Positions 1 through 8,454 of a stretch of DNA of 38,751 bases are shown here, one piece after another. The position numbers and the translations under genes were made by a program. Position 1 is the stretch's first letter; each line of letters opens with the position of its first letter. The stretch is taken from positions 1-38,751 of the forward strand of contig JABAQN010000044.1 in NCBI GenBank assembly GCA_019187495.1, written 5' to 3'. The DNA is from Steroidobacteraceae bacterium. Lineage in GTDB: Bacteria; Pseudomonadota; Gammaproteobacteria; Steroidobacterales; Steroidobacteraceae. A model generated the notes under the pieces. The model was given only the letters and a program-made list of their open reading frames with translations, had not been told where the DNA came from and searched no databases.

Positions 1-196
1 CGCGGCGCGGCTGCGCGGGCTCACGGGGCGCGCGCGTGCCGCGGCCGCGACCCGCGCCTATGAAACGCTGCGCCAGGGCGGGCACCTGCCCGCGACTTTC
101 GAGGTCGTCTACGGCGCGGCATTCGCGGGCGAGCCGCGCGGCCATGGCTCGCCGGGCGAAGTCGTCGTGCCGCTTCGCCGGCCGCTAAGCCGTTGA
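1..196 (+). CDS. bioC: Malonyl-ACP O-methyltransferase BioC, C-terminal end (partial)
   Basis: The reading frame open from base 2 and closed by TGA at 194-196 encodes about 64 residues. They include RGLTGRAR and LPATFEVVYGAAF, the C-terminal signature I associate with BioC, the SAM-dependent methyltransferase that masks malonyl-ACP as a methyl ester to start biotin synthesis. The SAM-binding domain lies outside the window, so the call rests on the tail alone. The stop codon overlaps the -35 element of the candidate promoter of the next operon. Another methyltransferase of the same class cannot be fully excluded. Confidence 0.62.
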   Translation, partial: AARLRGLTGRARAAAATRAYETLRQGGHLPATFEVVYGAAFAGEPRGHGSPGEVVVPLRRPLSR

Positions 197-197
197 C

Positions 198-225
198 TTG
201 ACTAAAGAAGCTTCGGGGCTAGACT
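198..225 (+). promoter_or_regulatory. Candidate sigma-70 promoter of the cytochrome oxidase operon
   Basis: TTGACT at 198-203 is followed, after 16 bases, by TAGACT at 220-225. A second overlapping TTGACT lies at 193-198 but would give a 21-base spacer. The match is 5 of 6 at -35 and 4 of 6 at -10. A transcript would begin near 232, some 23 bases before the DUF2244 start. It is the only promoter-like sequence seen between bioC and coxB, so it could serve the whole oxidase operon. Confidence 0.45.
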
Positions 226-254
226 CGAATCTTCCATGGCTGCGCCGTACGAGT

Positions 255-752
255 ATGTCCGCACCTGCCGTCCGCATCGCCATCGCGCCGCATTGTTCGC
301 TGACACCGGCCGGCGCGTGGACATTCTTCCTTGCGACCTGCGGCGTGTGCTTCGGGATCGCGGCGCTGCTGACGCTGCGTGGTTACTGGCCCGTGCTCGC
401 GTTCGCGGGCCTCGAAATGCTGCTGCTCGGCTGGGCGCTTTACGACAGCCTGCAGCGCCGGCATCGCACCGAGACGATCATCGTCACCGAGAATTCGGTC
501 GATATCGAGGCGCGCGAGAGTGGCGGCGTCTCCCGCACCGTGTTCCCGCGCCATTGGGCACAGGTTAGACTGCGCGGCGATGTCTCGCCGCTCGCGCCCG
601 GACGACTCCTGATCGAATCGGGGGGCAAGCGACGCGAGATCGGCAGTTTTCTGACCGGGCAGGAACGACAGCGACTCGCCGCGCGCCTGGCGCCACTGAT
701 CGGCGGCATGGCCGAGTCGCCGCCGCTTCCGACCGTGCAACCTCGAGGCTGA
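255..752 (+). CDS. DUF2244 family membrane protein
   Basis: This 165-residue protein opens with a short N-terminus and two hydrophobic segments (roughly residues 15-35 and 40-60: WTFFLATCGVCFGIAALL, then VLAFAGLEMLLLGWAL). A soluble stretch with TIIVTENSVDI and FPRHWAQVRL follows. That layout matches the DUF2244 family, which often sits directly upstream of coxB in proteobacteria; its molecular role is unknown. The frame is open upstream to 198, but ATG 255 places the N-terminus as in the family. No good Shine-Dalgarno sequence precedes it. It ends 7 bases before coxB, so it probably shares that transcript. A link to oxidase biogenesis is inferred from position only. Confidence 0.8.
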   Translation: MSAPAVRIAIAPHCSLTPAGAWTFFLATCGVCFGIAALLTLRGYWPVLAFAGLEMLLLGWALYDSLQRRHRTETIIVTENSVDIEARESGGVSRTVFPRHWAQVRLRGDVSPLAPGRLLIESGGKRREIGSFLTGQERQRLAARLAPLIGGMAESPPLPTVQPRG

Positions 753-759
753 TGAGCAC

Positions 760-1626
760 ATGATCCGAACCATGAAGAAGACCGGCACCGCATTCGCAGC
801 GAGCGTGCTCGCTCTCCTCGCCGCGCCCGCCCATGCGGATTCCGGCTGGAGCCTCCTCAACATGCCGGTGGGGGTGACCGAGCTGTCGAAGAAGATCTAC
901 GGGCTGCACATGATGATCTTCTGGTGGTGCGTAGCCATCGGCATCTTCGTGTTCGGCTGGATGATCTGGGCGATCGTCTCGTTCCGCAAATCGAAGGGCG
1001 CCGTCGCGAACACCGCGATGGTCCACAGCACGAAGGCCGAGATCATCTGGACGCTGATCCCGGTCGCCATCCTGGTCGCGATGTCGGTGCCATCGGCGCG
1101 CGTGCTGATCGACATCGAGGATGCGCGCAACACCGAGCTCACGGTGCGCGTCACGGCCTACCAGTGGAAGTGGCAGTACCAGTACCTCGGGACCGACGTC
1201 AGCTACTTTTCCACCCTCGCGCGCGAAAGCAACACCGCGCGGCAGCTGCAGTCGGGCATCGACCCGACCTCCGTGCCGAACTACCTGCTCGACGTCGACC
1301 AGCCGCTCGTCGTGCCGGCCGGCGTCAAGGTGCGCCTGCTGATCACCGCGCAGGACGTCATCCACGCCTGGTGGGTGCCCGACTTCGGCATGAAGAAGGA
1401 CGCGATCCCGGGCTTCGTCAACGAAATGTGGTTCAAGGTCGACGCCGACAAGACAGGCCGCTACCGCGGCCAGTGTGCCGAGCTGTGCGGCCGGGACCAC
1501 GGCTTCATGCCGATCGTCGTCGACGTGATGAGCAAGGACGATTTCGCGGCCTGGCTCGCCGCGCGCGAAGCGGCGGTCAAGCAGGCCGCCGCCGCGGCGA
1601 CAGCGACGACCCGGACCATTTCCTGA
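760..1626 (+). CDS. coxB: Cytochrome c oxidase subunit II
   Basis: This 288-residue subunit carries the CuA centre that accepts electrons from cytochrome c. A signal peptide (to about residue 26) is followed by two membrane spans (about 47-68 and 90-110) and a periplasmic cupredoxin domain. The CuA ligands are visible: a His in DVIHAWW near residue 205 and the CAELCGRDHGFM block near residues 240-251, with two Cys, Glu, His and Met. The aromatic patch YQWKWQYQY (about 133-141), on the electron-entry path, is intact. The protein ends soon after the cupredoxin domain, so there is no fused cytochrome c as in caa3 enzymes. ATG 760 is used; ATG 772 is possible. Confidence 0.97.
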   Translation: MIRTMKKTGTAFAASVLALLAAPAHADSGWSLLNMPVGVTELSKKIYGLHMMIFWWCVAIGIFVFGWMIWAIVSFRKSKGAVANTAMVHSTKAEIIWTLIPVAILVAMSVPSARVLIDIEDARNTELTVRVTAYQWKWQYQYLGTDVSYFSTLARESNTARQLQSGIDPTSVPNYLLDVDQPLVVPAGVKVRLLITAQDVIHAWWVPDFGMKKDAIPGFVNEMWFKVDADKTGRYRGQCAELCGRDHGFMPIVVDVMSKDDFAAWLAAREAAVKQAAAAATATTRTIS

Positions 1627-1645
1627 TTCCTGCAGAGAACCGCTT

Positions 1646-3250
1646 ATGGCAACGCACGCACAGGCCGCCTCCCACGACGCCCACGACCACAAGCCGCACG
1701 GCTGGCGCCGCTGGGTGTTTTCCACGAACCACAAGGACATCGGCACGATGTACCTCGTGTTCTCGTGCGTGATGTTCTTCGTCGGCGGCACTATGGCGCT
1801 GATCATCCGCGCCGAGCTGTTCCAGCCGGGCCTGCAGTTCGTCGACCCGCAGTTCTTCAACTCGATGACCGCGATGCACGCGCTGGTGATGATCTTCGGC
1901 GCGATCATGCCGGGCTGGGTCGGGCTCGCGAACTGGCTGATCCCGATGCAGATCGGGGCGCCCGACATGGCGCTGCCGCGCCTCAACAACCTCTCGTTCT
2001 GGATCCTGCCGTTTGCGTTCGTGCTGCTGCTCGGCACGCTGTTCGTCCCGGGCGGCGCGCCGGCCGGCGGCTGGACGATGTACCCGCCGCTCGCGCTGCA
2101 GGCCGGCGACAGCTTCCCGATGATGATCTTCGCGATCCACCTGATGGGCATTTCGTCGATCCTCGGCGCGATCAACGTCGTGGTCACCGTGATGAACATG
2201 CGGGCGCCCGGCATGAACCTGCTGAAAATGCCGCTGTTCGTGTGGACCTGGCTGATCACCGCCTATCTCCTCGTCGCGGTGATGCCGGTGCTCGCGGGCG
2301 CCGTCACGATGCTCCTGACCGACCACTTCTTCGGCACGAGCTTCTTCACGGCCTCGGGCGGCGGCGATCCGGTGATGTACCAGCACATCTTCTGGTTCTT
2401 CGGGCATCCCGAGGTCTACATCATGATCCTGCCGGCCTTCGGCGTGGTTTCGGAGATCATCCCGACCTTCTCGAGGAAGCCGCTGTTCGGCTACGAGTCG
2501 ATGGTGTATGCGACCGCCGCGATCGGCTTCCTGTCGTTCATCGTCTGGGCGCACCACATGTTCACGGTGGGCATGCCGCTCGCCGGGCAGCTGTTCTTCA
2601 TGCTCGCGACCATGCTGATCTCGGTGCCGACGGGCGTGAAGATCTTCAACTGGTGCGCGACGATGACCAGGGGATCGCTCAGCTTCGAGCCGCCGATGCT
2701 GTTCGCGCTCGCGTTCCTGTTCCTGTTCACGATCGGCGGCTTCTCGGGCCTCATGCTCGCGATCGTGCCGGCCGACTTCCAGTACCAGGACAGCTACTTC
2801 GTGGTCGCGCACTTCCATTACGTGCTCGTACCCGGCTCGCTGTTCGCGATCATGGGGGCGGTGTACTACTGGCTGCCGAAGTGGGTCGGGCACATGTACG
2901 ACATGAAGCTCGCGAAGCTGCACTTCTGGCTGTCGGCGATCTTCGTCAACGTGCTGTTCTTCCCGCAGCACTTCCTCGGCCTCGCGGGCATGCCGCGGCG
3001 CATTCCGGATTACGCGACGCAGTTCGCCGACTGGAACATGGTGTCCTCGATCGGTGCCTTCGGCTTCGGTTTCTCGCAGCTGCTGCTGCCCTACATCATC
3101 ATCAAGTGCGTGAAGGCCGGCGCGAAGGCGGCCGATCGCCCGTGGGACGGCGCGCATGGTCTCGAGTGGGAGCTGCCCTCGCCGGCGCCCTTCCACAGCT
3201 GGGAGGTGCCGCCGTCGGCGGCCGTGATCGCCCGCGGAGCGGAACATTGA
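1646..3250 (+). CDS. coxA: Cytochrome c oxidase subunit I (aa3 type)
   Basis: The 534-residue catalytic subunit holds heme a and the heme a3-CuB centre where oxygen is reduced. The D-channel region (IGAPDMALPRLNN) and the GHPEVY block are present, the latter with the proton-gate Glu and the cross-linked Tyr partner of the CuB His. Also present are the HHMF CuB ligands, the K-channel lysine in PTGVKIFNW and HFHYVL for the heme ligands. With the Glu in GHPEV this is an A1-type heme-copper oxidase. About 12 membrane spans and the length match the family. It starts 19 bases after coxB, and its stop overlaps the next small gene. Confidence 0.98.
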   Translation: MATHAQAASHDAHDHKPHGWRRWVFSTNHKDIGTMYLVFSCVMFFVGGTMALIIRAELFQPGLQFVDPQFFNSMTAMHALVMIFGAIMPGWVGLANWLIPMQIGAPDMALPRLNNLSFWILPFAFVLLLGTLFVPGGAPAGGWTMYPPLALQAGDSFPMMIFAIHLMGISSILGAINVVVTVMNMRAPGMNLLKMPLFVWTWLITAYLLVAVMPVLAGAVTMLLTDHFFGTSFFTASGGGDPVMYQHIFWFFGHPEVYIMILPAFGVVSEIIPTFSRKPLFGYESMVYATAAIGFLSFIVWAHHMFTVGMPLAGQLFFMLATMLISVPTGVKIFNWCATMTRGSLSFEPPMLFALAFLFLFTIGGFSGLMLAIVPADFQYQDSYFVVAHFHYVLVPGSLFAIMGAVYYWLPKWVGHMYDMKLAKLHFWLSAIFVNVLFFPQHFLGLAGMPRRIPDYATQFADWNMVSSIGAFGFGFSQLLLPYIIIKCVKAGAKAADRPWDGAHGLEWELPSPAPFHSWEVPPSAAVIARGAEH

Positions 3251-3369
3251 CGGACCGCGCCGACGATGAGGTCAGGCGGCGGGTGAAGCGCGGCGCGATC
3301 GCGCTCGGCCTCGTCGCGTTCGCGCTCTACATCGGCTTCATCGTGATATCGGTGGCGCGGTCGCCGTGA
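3247..3369 (+). CDS. Cytochrome oxidase small assembly protein
   Basis: A 40-codon frame opens at a TTG at 3247 that overlaps the coxA stop as TTGA. It closes at a TGA overlapping the ctaG GTG start. The product has a charged N-terminus ([14 protein letters not shown]) and one membrane span of about 20 residues ([19 protein letters not shown]). A one-span peptide at exactly this place, between subunit I and CtaG, is common in proteobacteria and is usually named a small assembly protein; its mechanism is not established. The overlaps at both ends argue that it is translated by coupling. The TTG start is inferred because no ATG or GTG fits. Confidence 0.72.
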   Translation: MTDRADDEVRRRVKRGAIALGLVAFALYIGFIVISVARSP

Positions 3370-3920
3370 CCGAAGCGGGGGAAAAGCTGAAGCGCGAGAA
3401 CGCGCGTCTCACCGCGAAGCTCGCGTTGATGACGCTCGGCAGCTTCGCGTTCGGCTTCGCGCTCGTGCCGCTGTACGGCGTGTTCTGCGACATCACCGGC
3501 TTCGGCAACCAGAAGGCGCTGGCGCAGGCGGCGACCGTCGCGCCGCAGGCGCCGGACGACAGCCGCACGGTGACGATCGAGTTCGTCGCGGAACTGCCGA
3601 ACGTCGGCAGCTGGGAGTTCCGCCCGGTGCTCGCCTCGATGCGGGTGCACCCGGGCAGGCTCTACCGGACCGACTTCATCGCGAAGAACCTGACCGGCCA
3701 CGATACCGTGGCGCAGGCCGTGCCGAGCATCGCGCCGGGGAGCGTCGCCGGCTACTTCCACAAGACCGAGTGCTTCTGCTTCACGCCGCAGAAATTCGCG
3801 AAGGACGAGCAGCGCGTGCTGCCCGTGCGCTTCATCGTCGATCGGGCGCTGCCGCGGCATCTCGATCGCATCACCCTCGCGTACACGTTCTACGATCAAT
3901 CGATTCGCACAGGATCCTGA
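3366..3920 (+). CDS. ctaG: Cytochrome c oxidase assembly protein CtaG (Cox11)
   Basis: CtaG/Cox11 is a membrane-anchored periplasmic copper chaperone that delivers copper to CuB of subunit I. The 184-residue protein has one N-terminal membrane span (about 18-40, with [14 protein letters not shown]) and a beta-rich domain. The paired copper-binding cysteines lie in ECFCFTP near residue 137. The GTG start overlaps the stop of the small peptide as GTGA. The length is typical, and all the family landmarks I know are present. It is followed by coxC after 5 bases. Confidence 0.96.
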   Translation: MTEAGEKLKRENARLTAKLALMTLGSFAFGFALVPLYGVFCDITGFGNQKALAQAATVAPQAPDDSRTVTIEFVAELPNVGSWEFRPVLASMRVHPGRLYRTDFIAKNLTGHDTVAQAVPSIAPGSVAGYFHKTECFCFTPQKFAKDEQRVLPVRFIVDRALPRHLDRITLAYTFYDQSIRTGS

Positions 3921-3925
3921 GCACC

Positions 3926-4813
3926 ATGGCAACCGCACACGCGCCCGCCGCCGACAAGTACTACGTTCCCCACGGCAGCCGCTGGCCGATCGTCGGCTCG
4001 ATATCGCTGTTCCTCGTGATGTTCGGCGCCGTGTCGTATCTCAACGAATGGCACGGCGGCTGGATCCTGATCCCCGGCCCGCTGCTGCTCGCGTTCATGT
4101 TCTTCGGCTGGTTCCACGACGTCATCGGCGAGAGCCGGGGCGGCGCGTACAACCACCAGGTCGACCGCTCGTTCCGCATGGGCATGATGTGGTTCATCTT
4201 CTCCGAAGTGATGTTCTTCGCCGCGTTCTTCGGCGCGTTGTTCTACGCCCGATCGCTCGCGGTGCCCTGGCTCGGCGGCGAGGGCGTCAAGGTGTTCAAC
4301 AAGGTGCTGCTGTGGCCGAACTTCGACCCCGCCTGGCCGACCAACGGCCCGGCGCGCATCGGCGGCCACGAGGACGGGTCGTTCCAGATCATCCCGGCGT
4401 TCGGCCTGCCGGCGCTCAACACCGCGATCCTGCTGACTTCCGGTGTCACGATCACGATCGCCCACCACGCGTTGCAGGCGGGCAAGCGCACGCGGCTCAA
4501 GATATTCCTCGCCGCGACCTTCATTCTCGGCTTCCTGTTCGTCGGGCTGCAGGCCGAGGAGTACATGCATGCGTACAAGGAGCTCGGCCTCAAGCTCTCG
4601 ACCGGCATCTACGGCTCGACCTTCTTCATGCTGACCGGCTTCCACGGCCTGCACGTGACGATCGGCGCGATCATGCTCGTGATCATCTGGCTGCGGACGA
4701 TGAAGGGCCACTTCACGCCGAACAACCACTTCGCATTCGAGGGTGTCGCCTGGTACTGGCACTTCGTCGACGTGGTCTGGCTCGGCCTGTTCATCTTCGT
4801 CTACTGGATCTAG
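3926..4813 (+). CDS. coxC: Cytochrome c oxidase subunit III
   Basis: Subunit III has no cofactor but stabilises the D-channel and helps sustain turnover. The 295-residue protein has about seven hydrophobic segments. It contains family motifs such as WPIVGSISLF, SEVMFFAAFF (with the buried Glu) and the C-terminal GVAWYWHFVDVVWLGLF. ATG 3926 is chosen because it follows the ctaG stop by five bases and gives the normal N-terminus MATAHAPAADKYYVPH, although the frame stays open well upstream. It is the last gene before a large inverted repeat that separates it from a convergent gene. Confidence 0.97.
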   Translation: MATAHAPAADKYYVPHGSRWPIVGSISLFLVMFGAVSYLNEWHGGWILIPGPLLLAFMFFGWFHDVIGESRGGAYNHQVDRSFRMGMMWFIFSEVMFFAAFFGALFYARSLAVPWLGGEGVKVFNKVLLWPNFDPAWPTNGPARIGGHEDGSFQIIPAFGLPALNTAILLTSGVTITIAHHALQAGKRTRLKIFLAATFILGFLFVGLQAEEYMHAYKELGLKLSTGIYGSTFFMLTGFHGLHVTIGAIMLVIIWLRTMKGHFTPNNHFAFEGVAWYWHFVDVVWLGLFIFVYWI

Positions 4814-4818
4814 CAGAG

Positions 4819-4909
4819 TCGGGCATTGGTGCCGGGCTTTCGGTTGTTCGGTTATTGGCGGGCTTCGCCCCAATAACCGAACAACCGAAAGCCCGGCACC
4901 AATGCCCGA
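4819..4909. repeat. 40-bp perfect inverted repeat between convergent genes
   Basis: Bases 4819-4858 and 4870-4909 are exact reverse complements, with an 11-base loop (CGGGCTTCGCC). The element fills nearly all of the space between the coxC stop and the stop of the convergent DUF2909 gene. As RNA from either strand it would form a very long hairpin, so a bidirectional transcription block is plausible. The stem is far longer than a normal terminator and has no U-tract. Its base composition is less GC-rich than the flanking genes. It may be a dispersed REP-like or miniature mobile element. Confidence 0.9.
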
Positions 4910-4912
4910 TGC

Positions 4913-5119
4913 TCAGAGGCCGTGCGGGGAAATCAGGCCGAAGTACCAGGCGAGCATCAGCAGCAGGAAGAGGGCGACCGACAGCGAGATGCGCCACGTG
5001 AGCGCACGCACCATCTTCTTCGGATCACGGCCCGGCGCCGACAGGTGGAAGAGCGCGCTGCCGAGGCTTGCGACAATGCCGACCAGCACGACGACGACGA
5101 GGATCCGGACGAGTTCCAC
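4913..5119 (-). CDS. DUF2909 family twin transmembrane protein
   Basis: This 68-residue protein is almost only two membrane helices (VRILVVVVLVGIVASLGSAL and SLSVALFLLLMLAWYFGLI) joined by a basic loop, SAPGRDPKKMVRALTWR. That is the DUF2909 pattern, found next to cox assembly genes in many gammaproteobacteria; its function is unknown. The frame stays open upstream, but the GTG at 5119 gives the family N-terminus. A perfect TATAAT ends nine bases upstream of it, suggesting an almost leaderless message. The gene runs against the oxidase operon and ends beside the large inverted repeat. Confidence 0.8.
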   Translation of the reverse strand: MELVRILVVVVLVGIVASLGSALFHLSAPGRDPKKMVRALTWRISLSVALFLLLMLAWYFGLISPHGL

Positions 5120-5128
5120 AGTGCTGGA

Positions 5129-5134
5129 ATTATA
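5129..5134 (-). promoter_or_regulatory. TATAAT -10 box upstream of the DUF2909 gene
   Basis: On the minus strand the sequence reads TATAAT, then nine bases, then the GTG start at 5119. Transcription starting about seven bases after the box would leave a leader of only two or three bases. No convincing -35 hexamer is seen 15-19 bases further upstream, so an activator or a weak promoter is possible. Confidence 0.45.
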
Positions 5135-5247
5135 GGCCGCGGCGATGCCCGTGCGCTGTACTTCGCGGCAGCGAGCCCGCACAATTCCGGGCTCCCTCAG
5201 TCCGGCTCGAGACCTTGCCCCTCGCCATCCCAATCGGTCCCCGACGG

Positions 5248-5955
5248 GTGTTCACACCCTCGCTCTGGATGACAGCGTTGAGCGTGCTTTCGATCATCGC
5301 GTTCGCCGCGCTCGGTCGCTGGCAATGGCATCGCGGCATCGCGAGGGAGGCGACGTGGCAGGAGTTCACCGCGGAAGGGATCCCGCCCGCGCCACTCGGG
5401 GCGCAGGCGCTCGAAAGCCTGGCGCGCTTTTCGCGCCTGCGCCTCACGGGCCGCTACGACGGCGCGCACCAGTTCCTGCTCGATAACCGTACGCATGCGG
5501 GCATGGCCGGCTACGAAGTCCTGACGCCGTTCGACCTGGACGACGGGCGCACCGTGCTCGTCAATCGCGGCTGGGTGCCGTTTTCCGGTTACCGGGACCG
5601 CCTGCCGGAGATCGGCCTCGCGGACGCCGGGTCCAGGGTGACGATAGCGGGACGGGTCGATACCCTGCCGCTCGAGGGCATGGCGTCAGGTCGTGCGCCA
5701 CCCGCACCGGGCGGTGCCTGGCCAAAGGTGACGAGCTTCCCGCATGTCGCCGAACTCGCGGCGGCGCTCGGGCGCCCGATCGAGACCTGCCAGGTGCTGC
5801 TCGACGCGTCGCAGCCGGCGGGGTATGTGCGCAGCTGGCAGCCGCCGGGCATACCGCCCGAACGGAATTTTTCCTACGCGGTGCAGTGGTGGCTCTTTGC
5901 CACCACGGTCGCAGTACTTTACGGAGCGCTCAACCTGCACAAGGTGGATCGATGA
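5248..5955 (+). CDS. SURF1 family cytochrome oxidase biogenesis protein
   Basis: SURF1 proteins bind heme A and help insert it into subunit I. With the GTG at 5248 the protein has 235 residues and the classic plan. A membrane helix at residues 6-27 ends in LGRWQWHR, a periplasmic domain carries LLDNRTHAGMAGYEVLTPF and VLVNRGWVP, and a C-terminal helix contains FSYAVQWWLFATTVAVLYG. A TTG at 5215 in the same frame would add 11 residues and cannot be excluded; neither start has a clear ribosome site. The stop overlaps the next start as ATGA. A promoter probably lies between here and the divergent DUF2909 gene. Confidence 0.92.
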   Translation: MFTPSLWMTALSVLSIIAFAALGRWQWHRGIAREATWQEFTAEGIPPAPLGAQALESLARFSRLRLTGRYDGAHQFLLDNRTHAGMAGYEVLTPFDLDDGRTVLVNRGWVPFSGYRDRLPEIGLADAGSRVTIAGRVDTLPLEGMASGRAPPAPGGAWPKVTSFPHVAELAAALGRPIETCQVLLDASQPAGYVRSWQPPGIPPERNFSYAVQWWLFATTVAVLYGALNLHKVDR

Positions 5956-6500
5956 CGACGGCCAATGCGCGCGGCCTGCGCACCCTCCTCGGACTTGCGG
6001 CACTGTTCTTCGTGCCGCTGTTCGCCGCTTTTGCGTTGTACTACGGCGGCGGATGGCGGCCGGCGCAGAGCACGAACCACGGCGTGCTGCTCCGGCGCCC
6101 GGTGCAGGTCGAGGCGCCATGGCCGGCACACAAATGGACGCTCGTGCAGGTCGGCGCGGAGCGCTGCGCCGACACATGCCGCAATGCCCTTTACGTCACG
6201 CGCCAGACCCGGCTGTCGCTCGCGAAGGAAATCGATCGCGTGCAGCGGGTGCTGGTCGCGCCGGCGGACTGCTGCGAAGCCGACTTCCTCCTGCACGAGC
6301 ATCCCGGCCTGATCCATCTCGACGCGGCGAGCGCTGCCGGGCGCGCATTGCTCGCGGCACTGCCGCCCGGTACGCCCGATCGGACGATCTACCTCGTCGA
6401 TCCGCTCGGCAACCTGATCATGACGTTCGATGCGCGCGACAACCCGAAGGGCCTGCTCTCGGACCTGCGCAAGCTCCTCAATCTTTCGCATATCGGATGA
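5952..6500 (+). CDS. Sco-like membrane-anchored thioredoxin-fold protein
   Basis: The 182-residue protein has one N-terminal membrane span (about residues 12-35) and a periplasmic domain. It contains [12 protein letters not shown] near residue 75, a CxxxC pair resembling the copper site of Sco1/SenC. Further on it has [14 protein letters not shown], the last-strand motif of Sco proteins. The conserved Sco copper-ligand histidine just before that strand is not seen; [10 protein letters not shown] stands there instead. Its place between SURF1 and ctaA, with ATGA overlaps at both ends, ties it to oxidase assembly. It may be a divergent copper chaperone or a thiol reductase; the exact role is not known. 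Confidence 0.7.
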   Translation: MTTANARGLRTLLGLAALFFVPLFAAFALYYGGGWRPAQSTNHGVLLRRPVQVEAPWPAHKWTLVQVGAERCADTCRNALYVTRQTRLSLAKEIDRVQRVLVAPADCCEADFLLHEHPGLIHLDAASAAGRALLAALPPGTPDRTIYLVDPLGNLIMTFDARDNPKGLLSDLRKLLNLSHIG

Positions 6501-7510
6501 CCGCCACCATGCGCACCACTGCCGCCGCCACCCTCGCCCGTCGCCTCGCGCTGCTCGCGCTGCTGCTCTGCTTCGGCGTCGTCGTGCTCGGCGCCTATGT
6601 GCGCCTTTCGGATGCGGGTCTCGGCTGCCCCGACTGGCCGGGCTGCTATGGCCACGTGACACCCGCGGCGGCGCTCGCGAACGAGGCGGCGGTGCAGGCG
6701 CAGTTCCCGGGCGCCGAAGTCCATGCGGGCAAGGCATGGCGCGAGATGATCCATCGCTATGCCGCGAGCACGCTCGGCTTCCTGATCGTCGTCATCGCGG
6801 CGCTCGCGATCGCGACCCGCGCGACGCGCGCCGTACCGCTGCCGCTCGCCCTCACGCTGCTCGTCGTCGTCATATTCCAGGGCATCCTCGGCATGCTCAC
6901 CGTCACATGGCTGCTGAAGCCGCTGATCGTGACCGCGCACCTCATGTTCGGGCTCACGACGCTCGCGCTCCTCTCGTGGCTGTGGCTCTCGCTGCGGCCG
7001 CGCGGCGCGCGCATCGACGCACCCCGCCTCGTGCGCCGTCTCGCGCTCGTCGCCATCGTGGCGCTCGCGCTGCAGATCGCGCTCGGCGGCTGGACCAGCA
7101 GCAACTATGCCGCGATGGCCTGCCCCGACTTTCCGACCTGCCAGGGCAGCTGGTGGCCGAAGATGGATTTCCGCGACGCGTTCGTGTTGTGGCGCGGGCT
7201 CGGCATCAACTACGAAGGCGGCGTGCTCGATCATCCGGCACGCGTCGCGATCCACTTCGCGCACCGGCTCGGCGCCATCGTCGCGACGCTGGCGCTCGTC
7301 GCCGCCGCGGGCGTGGCGCTCTGGCGCGTGCGCACCCCGGGCGCCGTGCGCGCGGCGGTGTTCGTGATCTTCGCGCTCGCACTGCAGCTCGCCATCGGCA
7401 TCTTCATGGTGTGGCGCGCCTTCCCGCTGTCGCTCGCCACCGCGCACAATGCCGGCGCGGCACTGCTGCTGCTCGCCGCGGTGCTGCTCAATCGCAGGGT
7501 GCGTGCATGA
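6497..7510 (+). CDS. ctaA: Heme A synthase CtaA (Cox15)
   Basis: CtaA oxidises the C8 methyl of heme O to the formyl group of heme A in the membrane. The 337-residue protein has about eight spans. The heme-ligand histidines are visible in [25 protein letters not shown] and TAHNAGA. The paired cysteine loops GCPDWPGC and ACPDFPTC also match the family. ATG 6497 overlaps the previous stop as ATGA and is preferred to the internal ATG at 6509. The end overlaps ctaB in the same way, so synthesis of heme O and heme A should be coupled. Confidence 0.96.
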   Translation: MTATMRTTAAATLARRLALLALLLCFGVVVLGAYVRLSDAGLGCPDWPGCYGHVTPAAALANEAAVQAQFPGAEVHAGKAWREMIHRYAASTLGFLIVVIAALAIATRATRAVPLPLALTLLVVVIFQGILGMLTVTWLLKPLIVTAHLMFGLTTLALLSWLWLSLRPRGARIDAPRLVRRLALVAIVALALQIALGGWTSSNYAAMACPDFPTCQGSWWPKMDFRDAFVLWRGLGINYEGGVLDHPARVAIHFAHRLGAIVATLALVAAAGVALWRVRTPGAVRAAVFVIFALALQLAIGIFMVWRAFPLSLATAHNAGAALLLLAAVLLNRRVRA

Positions 7511-8421
7511 GCGCGACCTGGCGCGACTACTTCGAGCTGACGAAGCCGAACGTCGTCTACCTGATCGTCTTCACGGCGATCGTCGGCACGCTGCTCGCAA
7601 GTCCCGGCTGGCCGCCGCTCGGGCCGCTCGTGCTCGGCAACATCGGCATTGCCCTCGCCGCGGCATGCGCGGCGGCGATCAATCACGTGCTCGACCAGCG
7701 GATCGACGAGAAGATGGCGCGCACGCGCAATCGCCCGCTGCCGAAGGGCAAAATCACGACCGCCCGCGCGCTCGCGTTCGCGGCCGTACTCGGCATCGCC
7801 TCGATGCTGATCCTGTGGTTCCTCGTGAACCCGCTGACCGCCGTGCTCACGTTCTTCTCGCTGATCGGCTACGCGGTCATCTACACCGCATGGCTCAAGC
7901 GCGCCACCTCGCAGAACATCGTCATCGGTGGCGCGGCCGGCGCGGCACCGCCGGTGCTCGGCTGGGCGGCCGTCACCAACTCGATCGATCCGAACGCGCT
8001 GCTCCTGTTCCTGATCATCTTCGTCTGGACGCCACCGCATTTCTGGGCACTCGCGATCGCGCGCAAGGACGAGTACGCGCGCGCCGGCATACCGATGCTG
8101 CCGGTCACGCACGGCGTCGCCTACACGCGCCTGCAGGTGCTGCTGTACACGGTGCTGCTCGTGCTCGTCACGCTGATGCCGTTCATCACCGGCATGAGCG
8201 GCCTCATCTACCTCGCGGTCACGCTCATCGTGAACGGGGTGTTCCTCTATTACGCGCTGGCGATGAAGTTCACCGACCGCGCCGAGCTGCCGATGCGCGT
8301 CTTCAAGTTCTCGGTCACCTGGCTGCTGTGGATCTTCGCGGCGCTGCTGGTCGACCACTACCTGCCGACGACACAGCTGGTGGCGGCGTTTGGCGCCACG
8401 GGAATCGCCGGCGAAGGTTGA
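7507..8421 (+). CDS. ctaB: Protoheme IX farnesyltransferase (heme O synthase)
   Basis: CtaB, a UbiA-superfamily prenyltransferase, adds a farnesyl group to heme B to make heme O, the substrate of CtaA. The 304-residue protein has about nine spans. The first Asp-rich prenyl-diphosphate motif is [15 protein letters not shown], and the second region reads YTAWLKR. The block [14 protein letters not shown] is highly typical of heme O synthases. ATG 7507 overlaps the ctaA stop as ATGA. It closes the oxidase cluster; the next gene starts 33 bases later and looks unrelated. Confidence 0.97.
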   Translation: MSATWRDYFELTKPNVVYLIVFTAIVGTLLASPGWPPLGPLVLGNIGIALAAACAAAINHVLDQRIDEKMARTRNRPLPKGKITTARALAFAAVLGIASMLILWFLVNPLTAVLTFFSLIGYAVIYTAWLKRATSQNIVIGGAAGAAPPVLGWAAVTNSIDPNALLLFLIIFVWTPPHFWALAIARKDEYARAGIPMLPVTHGVAYTRLQVLLYTVLLVLVTLMPFITGMSGLIYLAVTLIVNGVFLYYALAMKFTDRAELPMRVFKFSVTWLLWIFAALLVDHYLPTTQLVAAFGATGIAGEG

Positions 8422-8454
8422 CGAATCGCCGCGACCGTCGCATCGTCAGCGGCG

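Noticed and set aside
236..568. ATG 236 as an alternative gene start before DUF2244
   Set aside because: It opens a different frame whose product is Arg/His-rich and family-free; the DUF2244 motifs are in the frame of ATG 255.
565..2259. A 564-codon open frame on the minus strand opposite coxB and coxA
   Set aside because: It is antisense to strongly conserved oxidase genes, has low-complexity composition (His/Arg/Asp-rich) and resembles no family. High GC content makes long antisense frames common here.
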